Assembly (NCBI GenBank): GCA_964425005.1
Contig: CAYRKT010000056.1
Span: 1 to 10,009 of the forward strand
Source: CAYRKT01 sp964425005
Lineage (GTDB): Bacteria > Synergistota > Synergistia > CAYRKT01
Length of the DNA stretch: 10,009 nt
Reading direction: 5' to 3'
Shown in pieces: positions 1 through 6,521 of the stretch (the first letter of the stretch is position 1; every line of letters starts with the position of its first letter). Position numbers and translations under genes: made by a program. The notes beneath the pieces were generated by a model. The model searched no databases. It worked only from the letters and a program-made list of their open reading frames with translations, and was not told the DNA's origin.

Positions 1-617
1 TTCGGGTGGTCGTGGTGGACAAGAGGTTGGCTCCGGGAGGGGGCATCTGGGGGGGCTCCATGGGCTTCAACTGGGTGGTCCTGCAGAGGGAGCTTTCCTC
101 AACGCTGAGCGCCCTGGGCGTTCCCTTCGAGGAGAGGGAGGAGGCCTTGCTGGTCCCATCGCTTGCCCTCTCGAGCGCCCTTATATTGAGGGCCTCCTCG
201 CACCCCCGCATCTCCTTTCTCAACCTGACCTCGGCCGTCGACCTGAGGGTCGAGGGGGATAGGGTGGCGGGAGTGGTGGTGAACTTCACCCCCATAGAGA
301 TGGCCTCGCTCCACGTGGACCCCATGGTCCTCTGTTCCAGGGCGGTGGTGGACGCCACCGGCCACGAGGCGGTCCTGGTGAACCTTTACGCCAGGAGGAA
401 GCCCCTTCAGCTTCGCGGGGAGGGCTTCATGAACGCCGAGCTGGGGGAGGGGGAGGTGGTGGAGCTCACCCGCATGGTGGCCCCAGGGCTCTTCGTCTGC
501 GGCATGGCGGCCATCAACCTGGGAGGGGGCCACAGGATGGGCCCCATCTTCGGGGGGATGCTCCTCTCGGGCGAGAGGGTGGCCGAATTGGTGGCAGCTT
601 ACCTCGAGGGGCTCTGA
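1..617 (+). CDS. thi4: Sulfide-dependent ADP-thiazole synthase (Thi4 family), 5' end missing
   Basis: The 3' part of a Thi4 gene, open at the left edge; the reading frame enters at base 3 and about 204 codons are visible. Thi4 makes adenosine diphospho-5-(2-hydroxyethyl)-4-methylthiazole-2-carboxylate, the thiazole half of thiamin, from NAD and glycine. Visible marks, counting from the GTG at 6: a PGGGIWGG-type flavoprotein-like segment (residues 10-17) and a C-terminal GLFVCGMA...GPIFGGMLLSG segment (about 162-187). Family proteins are near 260 residues, so roughly 55 N-terminal residues with the first dinucleotide-binding glycines lie outside. At the position of the sulfur-donating cysteine of yeast Thi4 the sequence reads LHVDP with His103 (codon 312-314). 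Histidine there is known from archaeal Thi4 enzymes that use free sulfide catalytically, so I infer the same here, fitting an anaerobe. No other thiamin gene is in the window. It ends in its own terminator. Confidence 0.9.
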   Translation, partial: RVVVVDKRLAPGGGIWGGSMGFNWVVLQRELSSTLSALGVPFEEREEALLVPSLALSSALILRASSHPRISFLNLTSAVDLRVEGDRVAGVVVNFTPIEMASLHVDPMVLCSRAVVDATGHEAVLVNLYARRKPLQLRGEGFMNAELGEGEVVELTRMVAPGLFVCGMAAINLGGGHRMGPIFGGMLLSGERVAELVAAYLEGL

Positions 618-626
618 GCCGGGCCG

Positions 627-661
627 GGGCGGTGGGTCGAGCCCGACCCACCGCCCACTTT
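627..661 (+). terminator. Hairpin terminator after thi4
   Basis: A perfect 13-bp GC-rich stem (arms 627-639 and 644-656, loop AGCC) begins 10 bases after the thi4 stop and is followed by ACTTT. The T tract is short, but position and stem strength fit an intrinsic terminator separating thi4 from the next operon. Confidence 0.7.
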
Positions 662-713
662 GCGCGTCAGACCCCCCAGAGCCCTCAAGGCCTGAACCTC
701 CCAGCGCCCCACG

Positions 714-742
714 TTGAAGCCGCCCATCGTATATGATATATT
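714..742 (+). promoter_or_regulatory. Promoter of the atuA-tct operon
   Basis: TTGAAG at 714-719 and TATATT at 737-742 are separated by 17 bases, a good sigma-70-type pair. Expected transcription start is near 749, giving a leader of about 23 bases before the ATG at 772. The -10 box lies inside the palindrome at 729-748. Confidence 0.6.
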
Positions 743-748
743 CTATAC
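729..748. promoter_or_regulatory. Candidate operator palindrome at the atuA-tct promoter
   Basis: The 20 bases GTATATGATATATTCTATAC form an imperfect palindrome: arms GTATA (729-733) and TATAC (744-748) with a self-complementary ATATAT centre (736-741). It covers the -10 box, where a bound repressor would block transcription. A site with matching features lies at 9571-9590 between icd and the aconitase gene. The regulator is not in the window; a GntR-type protein is one possibility, as operators of that family often contain GTATAC-like half-sites. An ordinary AT-rich promoter is the main alternative. Confidence 0.45.
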
Positions 749-771
749 AAAATCTGCTGGGAGGTGATGGG

Positions 772-2124
772 ATGGAGGAGGTGAGGGTGCTGGTCCCCAC
801 CGCTATGTTGGGCTACGGGTTTCCGGTGGAGCACTTCAGGTCTGGTCTGGCCTACGGGCCCCACCTCATAGCGGTGGACTCGGGTTCGACCGACAGCGGG
901 CCCCACAAGCTGGGGCTGGGCTCCATGACCTGCTCCCGTCAGGCCTACGTGAAGGACATAGGGCACCTGCTGGATGCGGCCCACGAGGCCGGGGTGCCCC
1001 TCGCCATAAGCTCGGCCGGGGGGGCGGGGACGGACGCGCAGGTGGACGCCTTCGTGGATATCGTGAGGCACATATGCGCCCAGAGGGGTTATCGCTTCAG
1101 GGTCTGCGCCATCTACAGCGAGATCCCGAAGGAGGAGGTGAAGAGGGCCCTGAGGGAGGGGAGGATATCCCCCTGCGGGCCGGTCCCTCAGCTCACCGAG
1201 GAGGAGATAGAGGCCTCCACCTCCATAGTGGCCCAGATGGGGGCTGAGCCCTTCGTGAGGGCGCTGGAGGAGGGGGCTCAGGTGATAATAGCCGGCAGGA
1301 GCTACGACCCGGCCCCTGCGGCGGCCCTGTGCCTCAAGGAGGGCTTCGACCCGGGGCTCTCCTGGCACATGGCCAAGATAGTCGAGTGCGGTGCCCTCTG
1401 CGCCGTCCCCGCGAGCAAGCCCATAATCGCCTTCGTGAGGCGCGACCACTTCGAGCTCGAGCCCCTGGACCCGATGAGCCGCTGCACCGACTTCTCCGTG
1501 GCCGCCCACACCCTCTACGAGAAGTCCCACCCCTACCTGCTCCCCGGCCCTGGCGGGGTCCTGGACGTCTCGGGCTGCTCCTTCGTGCAGGCGAGCGAGC
1601 GAAGGGTCAGGGTCTTCGGCAGCAGGTTCGTCCCCTCCGACCGCTACTGCGTCAAGCTCGAGGGGGCCAAGCGGGTGGGCTATCGGGCCATCTTCGTCGC
1701 CGGGATCCGCGATCCCTTCGCCATAAGGGAGATAGACTCCCTGCTCCGCGAGGTGGAGGAGGACGTGAGGAGTTACTTCTCCGAGATAGACCCCTCCACC
1801 TACAGGATGGTCTTTCACGTCTACGGCAGGGACGGGGTGATGGGGGAGTTCGAACCCCAGAGGGAGATCACCTCCCACGAGCTCTGCGTCATCCTCGAGG
1901 TGGCCGCCAGGACGCAGGAGGAGGCCCTGGCGATATGCTCCAGGGCCAGGACTGAGCTCCTGCACCACCCCTACAGGGGCAGGATAGCCACCGCCGGGAA
2001 CATAGCCCTCCCCTTCACCCCCCTGGAGATCCCCCTGGGAGAGGTCTGCGCCTTCAACGTCTACCACCTCATGGAGATAGACGACCCGGTGAAGCCCTTC
2101 AGGATGGAGTTCTTCGAGGTGTGA
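772..2124 (+). CDS. AtuA family protein (DUF1446)
   Basis: A 450-residue member of the AtuA/DUF1446 family (PF07287), named after a gene of acyclic terpene (citronellol/geraniol) degradation in Pseudomonas. The reaction in bacteria like this one is not established, so I assign only the family. Visible conserved segments: DSGSTDSGPHKLGLG (36-50), SSAGGAGTD (80-88), YSEIPKEEV (115-123), IIAGRSYDPAPAAA (172-185), HMAKIVECGALCA (199-211), HTLYEKSHPYLLPGPGG (246-262) and YHLMEIDDP (431-439). There is no signal peptide or membrane segment, so it is cytoplasmic. The ATG at 772 was chosen because GGAGG (760-764) lies 7 bases upstream; the in-frame ATG at 733 lies within the promoter. Length fits the stand-alone form in which DUF4387 is a separate gene, which follows 15 bases later. 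First gene of an operon with a tricarboxylate-type transporter, suggesting it acts on the imported compound. Confidence 0.88.
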   Translation: MEEVRVLVPTAMLGYGFPVEHFRSGLAYGPHLIAVDSGSTDSGPHKLGLGSMTCSRQAYVKDIGHLLDAAHEAGVPLAISSAGGAGTDAQVDAFVDIVRHICAQRGYRFRVCAIYSEIPKEEVKRALREGRISPCGPVPQLTEEEIEASTSIVAQMGAEPFVRALEEGAQVIIAGRSYDPAPAAALCLKEGFDPGLSWHMAKIVECGALCAVPASKPIIAFVRRDHFELEPLDPMSRCTDFSVAAHTLYEKSHPYLLPGPGGVLDVSGCSFVQASERRVRVFGSRFVPSDRYCVKLEGAKRVGYRAIFVAGIRDPFAIREIDSLLREVEEDVRSYFSEIDPSTYRMVFHVYGRDGVMGEFEPQREITSHELCVILEVAARTQEEALAICSRARTELLHHPYRGRIATAGNIALPFTPLEIPLGEVCAFNVYHLMEIDDPVKPFRMEFFEV

Positions 2125-2139
2125 GGGGAGGCGGTCGCC

Positions 2140-2463
2140 TTGAGGGAAGCGCCCATAACGGAGCTCGCCAGCGTGGTAAGGAGCAAGAACGCCGGACCCT
2201 TCGAGGTCACCTTCGACCTGATCTTCAGGGACGAGGCCACCTACAGGAGGGTCAAGGAGGGGGGATACCTCACCAGGGAGCTGGTGGCCTCCCTGTATCG
2301 GGTACCGGTGGATAGGATACTGGTCTTCGAGTTCTTCGACGCGGCCAGGGCGCTCAAGATAACCATGGCCAGGCCCTGGCCTCAGGGGAGCGTCGGGGAG
2401 CGGGACATGCACGCGGCTCAGCAGCACGCTCCCCTTCTCTCCATCAGGATACCCTGGGATTGA
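2140..2463 (+). CDS. DUF4387 family protein, AtuA partner
   Basis: A 107-residue DUF4387 protein (PF14330). This family is usually encoded beside or fused to DUF1446/AtuA proteins, so a complex or a shared reaction with the upstream gene is likely, although no biochemical role is known to me. Family signatures seen: ELASVVRSKNAGPFEVTFDLIF (8-29), YLTRELVASLY (43-53), FEFFDAARALKITMARP (63-79) and AQQHAPLLSI near the C-terminus (93-102). It has no membrane segment or signal peptide. Start is the TTG at 2140: GGAGG at 2127-2131 gives 8-base spacing, and the protein then begins at the usual family N-terminus. Its TGA stop is built into the Shine-Dalgarno of tctC, implying translational coupling. 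Confidence 0.87.
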   Translation: MREAPITELASVVRSKNAGPFEVTFDLIFRDEATYRRVKEGGYLTRELVASLYRVPVDRILVFEFFDAARALKITMARPWPQGSVGERDMHAAQQHAPLLSIRIPWD

Positions 2464-2476
2464 GGAGGTGCGGGGG

Positions 2477-3421
2477 ATGAGGTACGCGAGTTTTGCGGCT
2501 TTGTTGGGGCTTTTGGCGCTGGCCCTCTCGGGTACGGCTCTGGCCGGGTTCCCCGAGAAGCCCGTGACGGTGATAGTCCCCTTCGGGGTGGGAGGGGGAA
2601 GCGACACCTTCGTGAGGGCCCTGCAGCAGCCCCTCTCCAGGGCCCTGGGGGTGCCGGTGGTGGTGGAGAACATAGCCGGCGCCGGAGGGGTCAAGGGTAT
2701 GGTGGAGGCCTTCAACAGGCCTGCCGACGGCTACACGATACTGCAGTTCACCAGCTCCCACCTCATAGCCTCCGTGGCCAGGCGATCCGAGGTGGACATC
2801 CTCAAGGACTTCGAGGTCCTCTGCAGGGGACAGCAGGACCTCTCGGTCCTGTGGGTGTCGCCCAGCAGCCAGTTCAAGACCTTCCAGGAGCTCATAGACT
2901 GGGCCAAAGCTAACCCCAGGAGGCTCACCGTAGGGGGGACTTCTCCGGGCGGCTTCGACGACCTCAGGTCCAGGGTCTTCGCCAGGAACTTCGGGATAGA
3001 GATCACCTTCGTCCCCTTCGAGGGGGCTGCCCAGATAGTCTCGGCCATACTCGGCGGGTTCCTGGTGGCCCACCTGGAGGAGCCCCTGGCCATCAGCGAG
3101 CTGGTCAAGGCCGGCAAGGCCAGGCCCCTGGTGGTCTTCGCCCCCAGGAGGATAGACATCCTGCCCGACGTGCCGGCGGTCAAGGAGTTCGGGGTGGAGG
3201 ACTACCTGGGGGTCTTCAGGGCCTTCGCGGTGAAGAAGGGTACCCCGCCCGAGGCGGTCCGGGCGCTGGCCGAGGCCCTGAAGAAGGCCCTGAACGACCC
3301 GGAGTACCTCTCCTTCGCCGAGAAGACCCTATACGACGTGAAGAACAACGGATACATGGACGGCCCCACCTTCCTGGAGGAGATGAAGAAGCAAGCCGAG
3401 TTCTTCTCCAAGGTCATCTAG
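2477..3421 (+). CDS. tctC: Tripartite tricarboxylate transporter substrate-binding protein, TctC/Bug family
   Basis: A 314-residue extracytoplasmic solute receptor of the TctC (Bug) family. It would bind an organic acid, typically a di- or tricarboxylate, outside the cytoplasmic membrane and deliver it to TctAB. A classical signal peptide is visible: Met-Arg-Tyr start, hydrophobic core (about 6-18) and cleavage after ALA at 21-23. The mature start FPEKPVTVIVPFGVGGGSD (25-43) is the family signature whose loop contacts the ligand; GGTSPGGFDD and VPFEGAAQ segments follow mid-protein. There is no lipobox cysteine, so it is soluble or loosely held rather than a lipoprotein. Start chosen at ATG 2477, 8 bases after AGGAGG (2463-2468); the in-frame GTG at 2468 overlaps that site and is unlikely. 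A strong hairpin after the gene may favour its expression over tctBA. The ligand cannot be read from the sequence. Confidence 0.92.
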   Translation: MRYASFAALLGLLALALSGTALAGFPEKPVTVIVPFGVGGGSDTFVRALQQPLSRALGVPVVVENIAGAGGVKGMVEAFNRPADGYTILQFTSSHLIASVARRSEVDILKDFEVLCRGQQDLSVLWVSPSSQFKTFQELIDWAKANPRRLTVGGTSPGGFDDLRSRVFARNFGIEITFVPFEGAAQIVSAILGGFLVAHLEEPLAISELVKAGKARPLVVFAPRRIDILPDVPAVKEFGVEDYLGVFRAFAVKKGTPPEAVRALAEALKKALNDPEYLSFAEKTLYDVKNNGYMDGPTFLEEMKKQAEFFSKVI

Positions 3422-3427
3422 CCCTTC

Positions 3428-3463
3428 GGGGGCTGGGGGCCCTGACCCGCGCCCCCAGCCCCC
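3428..3463 (+). terminator. Intercistronic hairpin between tctC and tctB
   Basis: A perfect 13-bp stem of almost pure GC (arms 3428-3440 and 3451-3463, 10-base loop) starts 6 bases after the tctC stop. No T tract follows and the tctB Shine-Dalgarno begins 4 bases downstream, so it is probably not a full terminator. It may cause partial termination or protect the upstream mRNA from 3' decay, giving more receptor than membrane subunits. Confidence 0.6.
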
Positions 3464-3482
3464 CTTCGAGGAGGTCTTAAGG

Positions 3483-3953
3483 GTGATCAAGGTCAAAGAG
3501 AGCTCCTTCTACGTCCTCTTGTTGCTGGGGTTGGCCTTCCTGTTCTGGCACGCCGGGAGGGGGGCTGCTGACGCCCACTTCGCCCTCAGGCCCGACTGGT
3601 GGCCCAGGATAGTCATATCCCTATCGATCCTGGTCTGTTCGGTCCTCCTCCTGGTGAGCCTCAGGAGCGCGAGGTCCGTCTCCTTCAGCGGGGGCGGCCT
3701 GCTCTGGATAGGGGTCTACTTCGTCCTGCTGGTGCTGTCCTCAACCCTCCAGAGGCGGCTGGGCTTCATCGCCACCACGGCCCTGTTCTCTGCCCTCTCC
3801 CTCGCCGTGGTCTCGGGGAGGTTCAGGGCCCTCTACCTGCTCATGGGGGTGGCCTTCTCCCTGGCCCTCGCCCTCATCTTCGGGCGCTTCCTCGCCATGT
3901 CGCTTCCGAGGGGGCTTGGGGTCATGCGGGACCTCTCCTTCCTGGTCTACTGA
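3483..3953 (+). CDS. tctB: Tripartite tricarboxylate transporter small membrane subunit, TctB
   Basis: A 156-residue integral membrane protein matching the small TctB subunit, which pairs with TctA in the cytoplasmic membrane. Hydrophobic stretches at about 9-23, 42-60, 72-88, 95-111 and 115-134 suggest four or five membrane segments, the number depending on how the last pair is drawn. The LPRG motif near the C-terminus (141-144) is typical of the family. The sequence is otherwise variable, so the assignment rests on size, topology, this motif and position between tctC and tctA. Start is the GTG at 3483, 8 bases after GGAGG at 3470-3474. The TGA stop is fused to the tctA Shine-Dalgarno. Confidence 0.87.
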   Translation: MIKVKESSFYVLLLLGLAFLFWHAGRGAADAHFALRPDWWPRIVISLSILVCSVLLLVSLRSARSVSFSGGGLLWIGVYFVLLVLSSTLQRRLGFIATTALFSALSLAVVSGRFRALYLLMGVAFSLALALIFGRFLAMSLPRGLGVMRDLSFLVY

Positions 3954-3968
3954 GGAGGTGAGGGGAAG

Positions 3969-5480
3969 GTGTCCTTCTTGGAGGTGGCCCTCGACCTGGC
4001 CCTTTCGCCGGCCAGCTGGCTGATGATATTCCTCGGGACCCTGGCCGGGACCGTCTTTGGGGCGCTTCCCGGGATCAGCGCCACCATGGCCGTGATACTC
4101 GTGCTCCCCTTCACCTACGGCATGGGGGTCTTGAACGCCCTCCTCGTCCTGGTCTCCACCTACTGCTCCGCCATCTACGGGGGTTCCATCACCGCCATCC
4201 TCTTCAACATCCCCGGCACCCCATCTTCCGCTCCCACCACCTTCGACGGCTACCCGATGACCCTCAAGGGGCAGGCGGGGAAGGCGCTCGGGACCGCCAT
4301 AATCTGCTCCTCCCTGGGAGGGATCTTCAGCGTGGCCGCGATGGCCACCATCTCCCCCTTCATAGCCGAGCTGGCCCTCAGGCTTAACCCCATGGACTAC
4401 GCCGCCATAGCCTTCCTGGGTCTGGGTGCGGTGGTGGGGCTCGGGGCCAAGGTGGAGGAGCAGCTCAAGGGGCTTTTGGCCGTGCTCCTGGGGCTTTTGC
4501 TCGCCACCGTGGGGATGGACCCCATAACGGGGGGAGACCGCTTCACCTTCGGCTCGGTGAAGCTGCTCTCCGGGATCAACATGATACCCGTCATGATAGG
4601 GGCCTTCGCCGGGGGGGAGATACTGTCGCAGATAGAGCTTCGAAGGGGGCTCAAGAGGGCGGAGGAGCTGGTCTTCAGGGGAAAGCTCACCGCCCAGATG
4701 CCCTCGCTCCTCGAGCTCCTGGAGGTCAAGTGGACGATATTCAAGTCGGCCCTCATCGGCCTCTTCATAGGGGCCCTCCCGGGGGCGGGGGCCACCATAG
4801 CCGCCTTCGTGAGCTACGGGGAGGCCAAGCGAAGCTCCAGGCACAAGGACAAGTTCGGCACCGGGATACTGGAGGGGGTGGCCGCCCCTGAGACGGCCAA
4901 CAACGCCTCCACCGGCGGGGCGATGATACCCCTTCTCACCCTGGGGATACCGGGAAGCGGCACCACCGCCATAATCCTCGCCGTCTTCGTCATGTACGGG
5001 CTGCAGCCCGGGCCGCTCCTCTTCAGCAAGAACCCCGAGCTGGTCCACACCATAGTCTGGGGGATGTTCTGGGCCAACTTGCTCATGATCCTGGCTGGAA
5101 CCCTCGTGGTCAGGGCCTTCGTCCAGGTGCTGCGCTTCCCCTACCACGTGCTCGCCACCTCCATAGCGCTCCTCTGCATAGTGGGCTCCTTCGGCGTGGG
5201 GAACGACCTGGATCAGATCCTCATCTTCGCCGTCTTCTCCCTGGTGGGATACGTCATGAAGAAGCTCGACGTCCCCGTGGCCGCCATGGTGCTGGGGCTG
5301 GTCCTGGGCGACATCATAGAGAGCAACTTCAGGAGGGCCGTCATGATGTACGGCTTCTCCCTCAAGGACGCGGTGGGAAGGCCCCTGACCCTCTCCCTCT
5401 ACCTCCTCACCGTCCTGGTCCTCCTCTGGCCCTACATCTCCTACCTCTGGAGGAGGGCCAGGTCGGCCGGGCGATCCTAG
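3969..5480 (+). CDS. tctA: Tripartite tricarboxylate transporter large permease subunit, TctA
   Basis: A 503-residue permease, normal length for TctA, the subunit that forms the secondary-active, ion-coupled transport path. Both family repeats are visible: GALPGISAT (31-39) and GALPGAGAT (268-276). YGGSITAILFNIPG (70-83), the FDGYPM segment (92-97), PETANNAS (307-314) and GIPGSGTTA (326-334) are also present. About ten or more hydrophobic segments run along the protein. Start is the GTG at 3969; AGGAGG at 3953-3958 and the purine run GAGGGGA at 3960-3966 precede it. Last gene of the operon. It converges on the PseG-like gene, and the two TAG stops share the palindrome CTAG at 5477-5480. Confidence in function is high; the substrate is unknown. 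Confidence 0.94.
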   Translation: MSFLEVALDLALSPASWLMIFLGTLAGTVFGALPGISATMAVILVLPFTYGMGVLNALLVLVSTYCSAIYGGSITAILFNIPGTPSSAPTTFDGYPMTLKGQAGKALGTAIICSSLGGIFSVAAMATISPFIAELALRLNPMDYAAIAFLGLGAVVGLGAKVEEQLKGLLAVLLGLLLATVGMDPITGGDRFTFGSVKLLSGINMIPVMIGAFAGGEILSQIELRRGLKRAEELVFRGKLTAQMPSLLELLEVKWTIFKSALIGLFIGALPGAGATIAAFVSYGEAKRSSRHKDKFGTGILEGVAAPETANNASTGGAMIPLLTLGIPGSGTTAIILAVFVMYGLQPGPLLFSKNPELVHTIVWGMFWANLLMILAGTLVVRAFVQVLRFPYHVLATSIALLCIVGSFGVGNDLDQILIFAVFSLVGYVMKKLDVPVAAMVLGLVLGDIIESNFRRAVMMYGFSLKDAVGRPLTLSLYLLTVLVLLWPYISYLWRRARSAGRS

Positions 5481-6511
5481 GGCCAGGCCTGGGGCGAAGG
5501 ATAGGGTCCTTCGCCCCAGGCCAGCATCTCTTGCGCGACCCTGATGGCCCCCTTCCCGTCGAAGAGGGAGAAGAGCCCTTCGAGGCGCTCCCTGGCCGAG
5601 AGGGGGTCCTCGAAGGCCCTGGCGACCGCGGGGGCCAGCTCCTCGAGGTCCAGCCCCTCAGTGGCGTCGAACACCGGAAGCCCTAGGTCCGAGAGGGCCT
5701 CCCCTATGAGCCGCTGGTTTCGCGCTACCACCAGCCCCACGGCGGGTTTCCTTGAGGTCAGCACCTCGTAGACGGTGGTGCCGCAGCCGCAGACCACGGC
5801 CCTGGACCCCGCTATGAGCTCCCCGAGCCCCCTGGGCCTCTCCACCAGCCTCATCCCCTCGAGCCGGAGGGCCAAAGCCCTGAGCTCCTTAAGCTCCTCC
5901 TCGGGCATGGCGGGTCCGGCGACCGCCACCGCGGGGACCTCGATCCTCGAGGCCATCTGGACCAGTAGGCCCAGCACCCCCCCCGTCGATCCCCCTCCCA
6001 GGGTGAGCAGCAGGTAGCCCTCGTCCCGTCCATCCCGGCTCCCCTCCCAGTAGGAGGGGTGCATGACCAGGTGCCTGGGGCCCAGGAGCCCCCTGGTCCC
6101 CTCCATCGTCCTGTAGGTCAGGCGCTCCGCGTGGACGTTTCCGTTCACCAGTAGGTGGGCCCAGATCACGGGGTGCACGTCGGCGTTGTCGTCGAAGAGC
6201 AGGACCTTAAGCCCCTCCCCCACGAGGGCCTTCAGGTAGGAGGTGGGGGCCTCGTAGGAGTCCACCACCACCCAGTCCAGGGAGAGCCCGAAGATGAGGG
6301 ATAGCTCCCCCTCTGAGAAGGAGGCGCCCGTCTCGACGACGGGGAAGTCGAAGCCCACCTCCGAGGCCGCCCTCGCCGTGCCGCGGTCGCAAAGGAGCAG
6401 GACGTGGACGCCCTCCCTCCTTAGCGCCTCCCCCAGGGAGAGCGACCTAACCAGGTGCCCCAGGCCCACTCCAGGTCCGGATTTAGTCCTTATCCCCACC
6501 CTAAAGCCCAT
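5477..6511 (-). CDS. PseG/SpsG-like nucleotide-sugar hydrolase or glycosyltransferase
   Basis: A 344-residue protein of the PseG/SpsG group, which has a GT-B (MurG-like) fold. PseG itself removes UDP from UDP-2,4-diacetamido-2,4,6-trideoxy-L-altrose in pseudaminic acid synthesis for flagellin or surface glycans. Motifs seen: GLGHLVR (16-22, with the catalytic-type histidine of GxGH), VDSYEAP (83-89), DDNAD (107-111), GGGST (172-176), the nucleotide-binding-like GCGTTVYE (242-249) and NQ (265-266). PseG members usually have an acidic residue in the GGxD position where this reads GGST. No other pseudaminic or legionaminic acid gene is present, so the exact substrate is open. ATG 6511 fits the family N-terminus (short strand, then GxGH), but the only Shine-Dalgarno (GAGG, 6530-6527) is 15 bases away and better placed for a six-codon reading frame. 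The last codons coincide with a 16-bp hairpin. Confidence 0.75.
   Translation of the reverse strand: MGFRVGIRTKSGPGVGLGHLVRSLSLGEALRREGVHVLLLCDRGTARAASEVGFDFPVVETGASFSEGELSLIFGLSLDWVVVDSYEAPTSYLKALVGEGLKVLLFDDNADVHPVIWAHLLVNGNVHAERLTYRTMEGTRGLLGPRHLVMHPSYWEGSRDGRDEGYLLLTLGGGSTGGVLGLLVQMASRIEVPAVAVAGPAMPEEELKELRALALRLEGMRLVERPRGLGELIAGSRAVVCGCGTTVYEVLTSRKPAVGLVVARNQRLIGEALSDLGLPVFDATEGLDLEELAPAVARAFEDPLSARERLEGLFSLFDGKGAIRVAQEMLAWGEGPYPSPQAWP
5486..5522. terminator. 16-bp hairpin at the tctA / PseG-like convergence
   Basis: Perfect inverted repeat: arms 5486-5501 and 5507-5522 around a 5-base loop. On the plus strand it begins 5 bases after the tctA stop and is the likely end signal of the operon. 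On the minus strand it lies inside the coding region, specifying roughly residues 331-342 of the PseG-like protein. Neither side has a T tract, so efficiency as an intrinsic terminator is uncertain. Confidence 0.6.
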
Positions 6512-6521
6512 GCGGGTCCAT
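6501..6521 (-). other. Possible six-codon leader reading frame before the PseG-like gene
   Basis: ATG at 6521-6519 starts the frame MDPHGL and stops at TAG 6503-6501, overlapping the start of the PseG-like gene (ATG 6511) in another frame. GAGG at 6530-6527 is 5 bases upstream, ideal spacing, whereas it is 15 bases from the real start. Termination and restart a few bases away could couple or damp translation. It may also be chance. Confidence 0.3.

Noticed and set aside
733..771. Upstream ATG at 733 as the AtuA start
   Set aside because: It lies within the promoter and palindrome, lacks a Shine-Dalgarno site and adds 13 residues not expected in the family.
1329..1955. A plus-strand open frame inside the AtuA gene
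   Set aside because: It is a frame-shifted reading of a well-conserved gene, rich in R, G and P, with no ribosome-binding site.
685..2715. A minus-strand open frame of about 676 codons opposite the AtuA and DUF4387 genes
   Set aside because: The product is low-complexity and resembles no family, while the opposite strand encodes two clear family members with ribosome-binding sites.
3741..5147. A minus-strand open frame of about 468 codons opposite tctB and tctA
   Set aside because: Composition is dominated by G, E, P and H repeats from complementing membrane-protein codons. TctA and TctB motifs on the plus strand are decisive.
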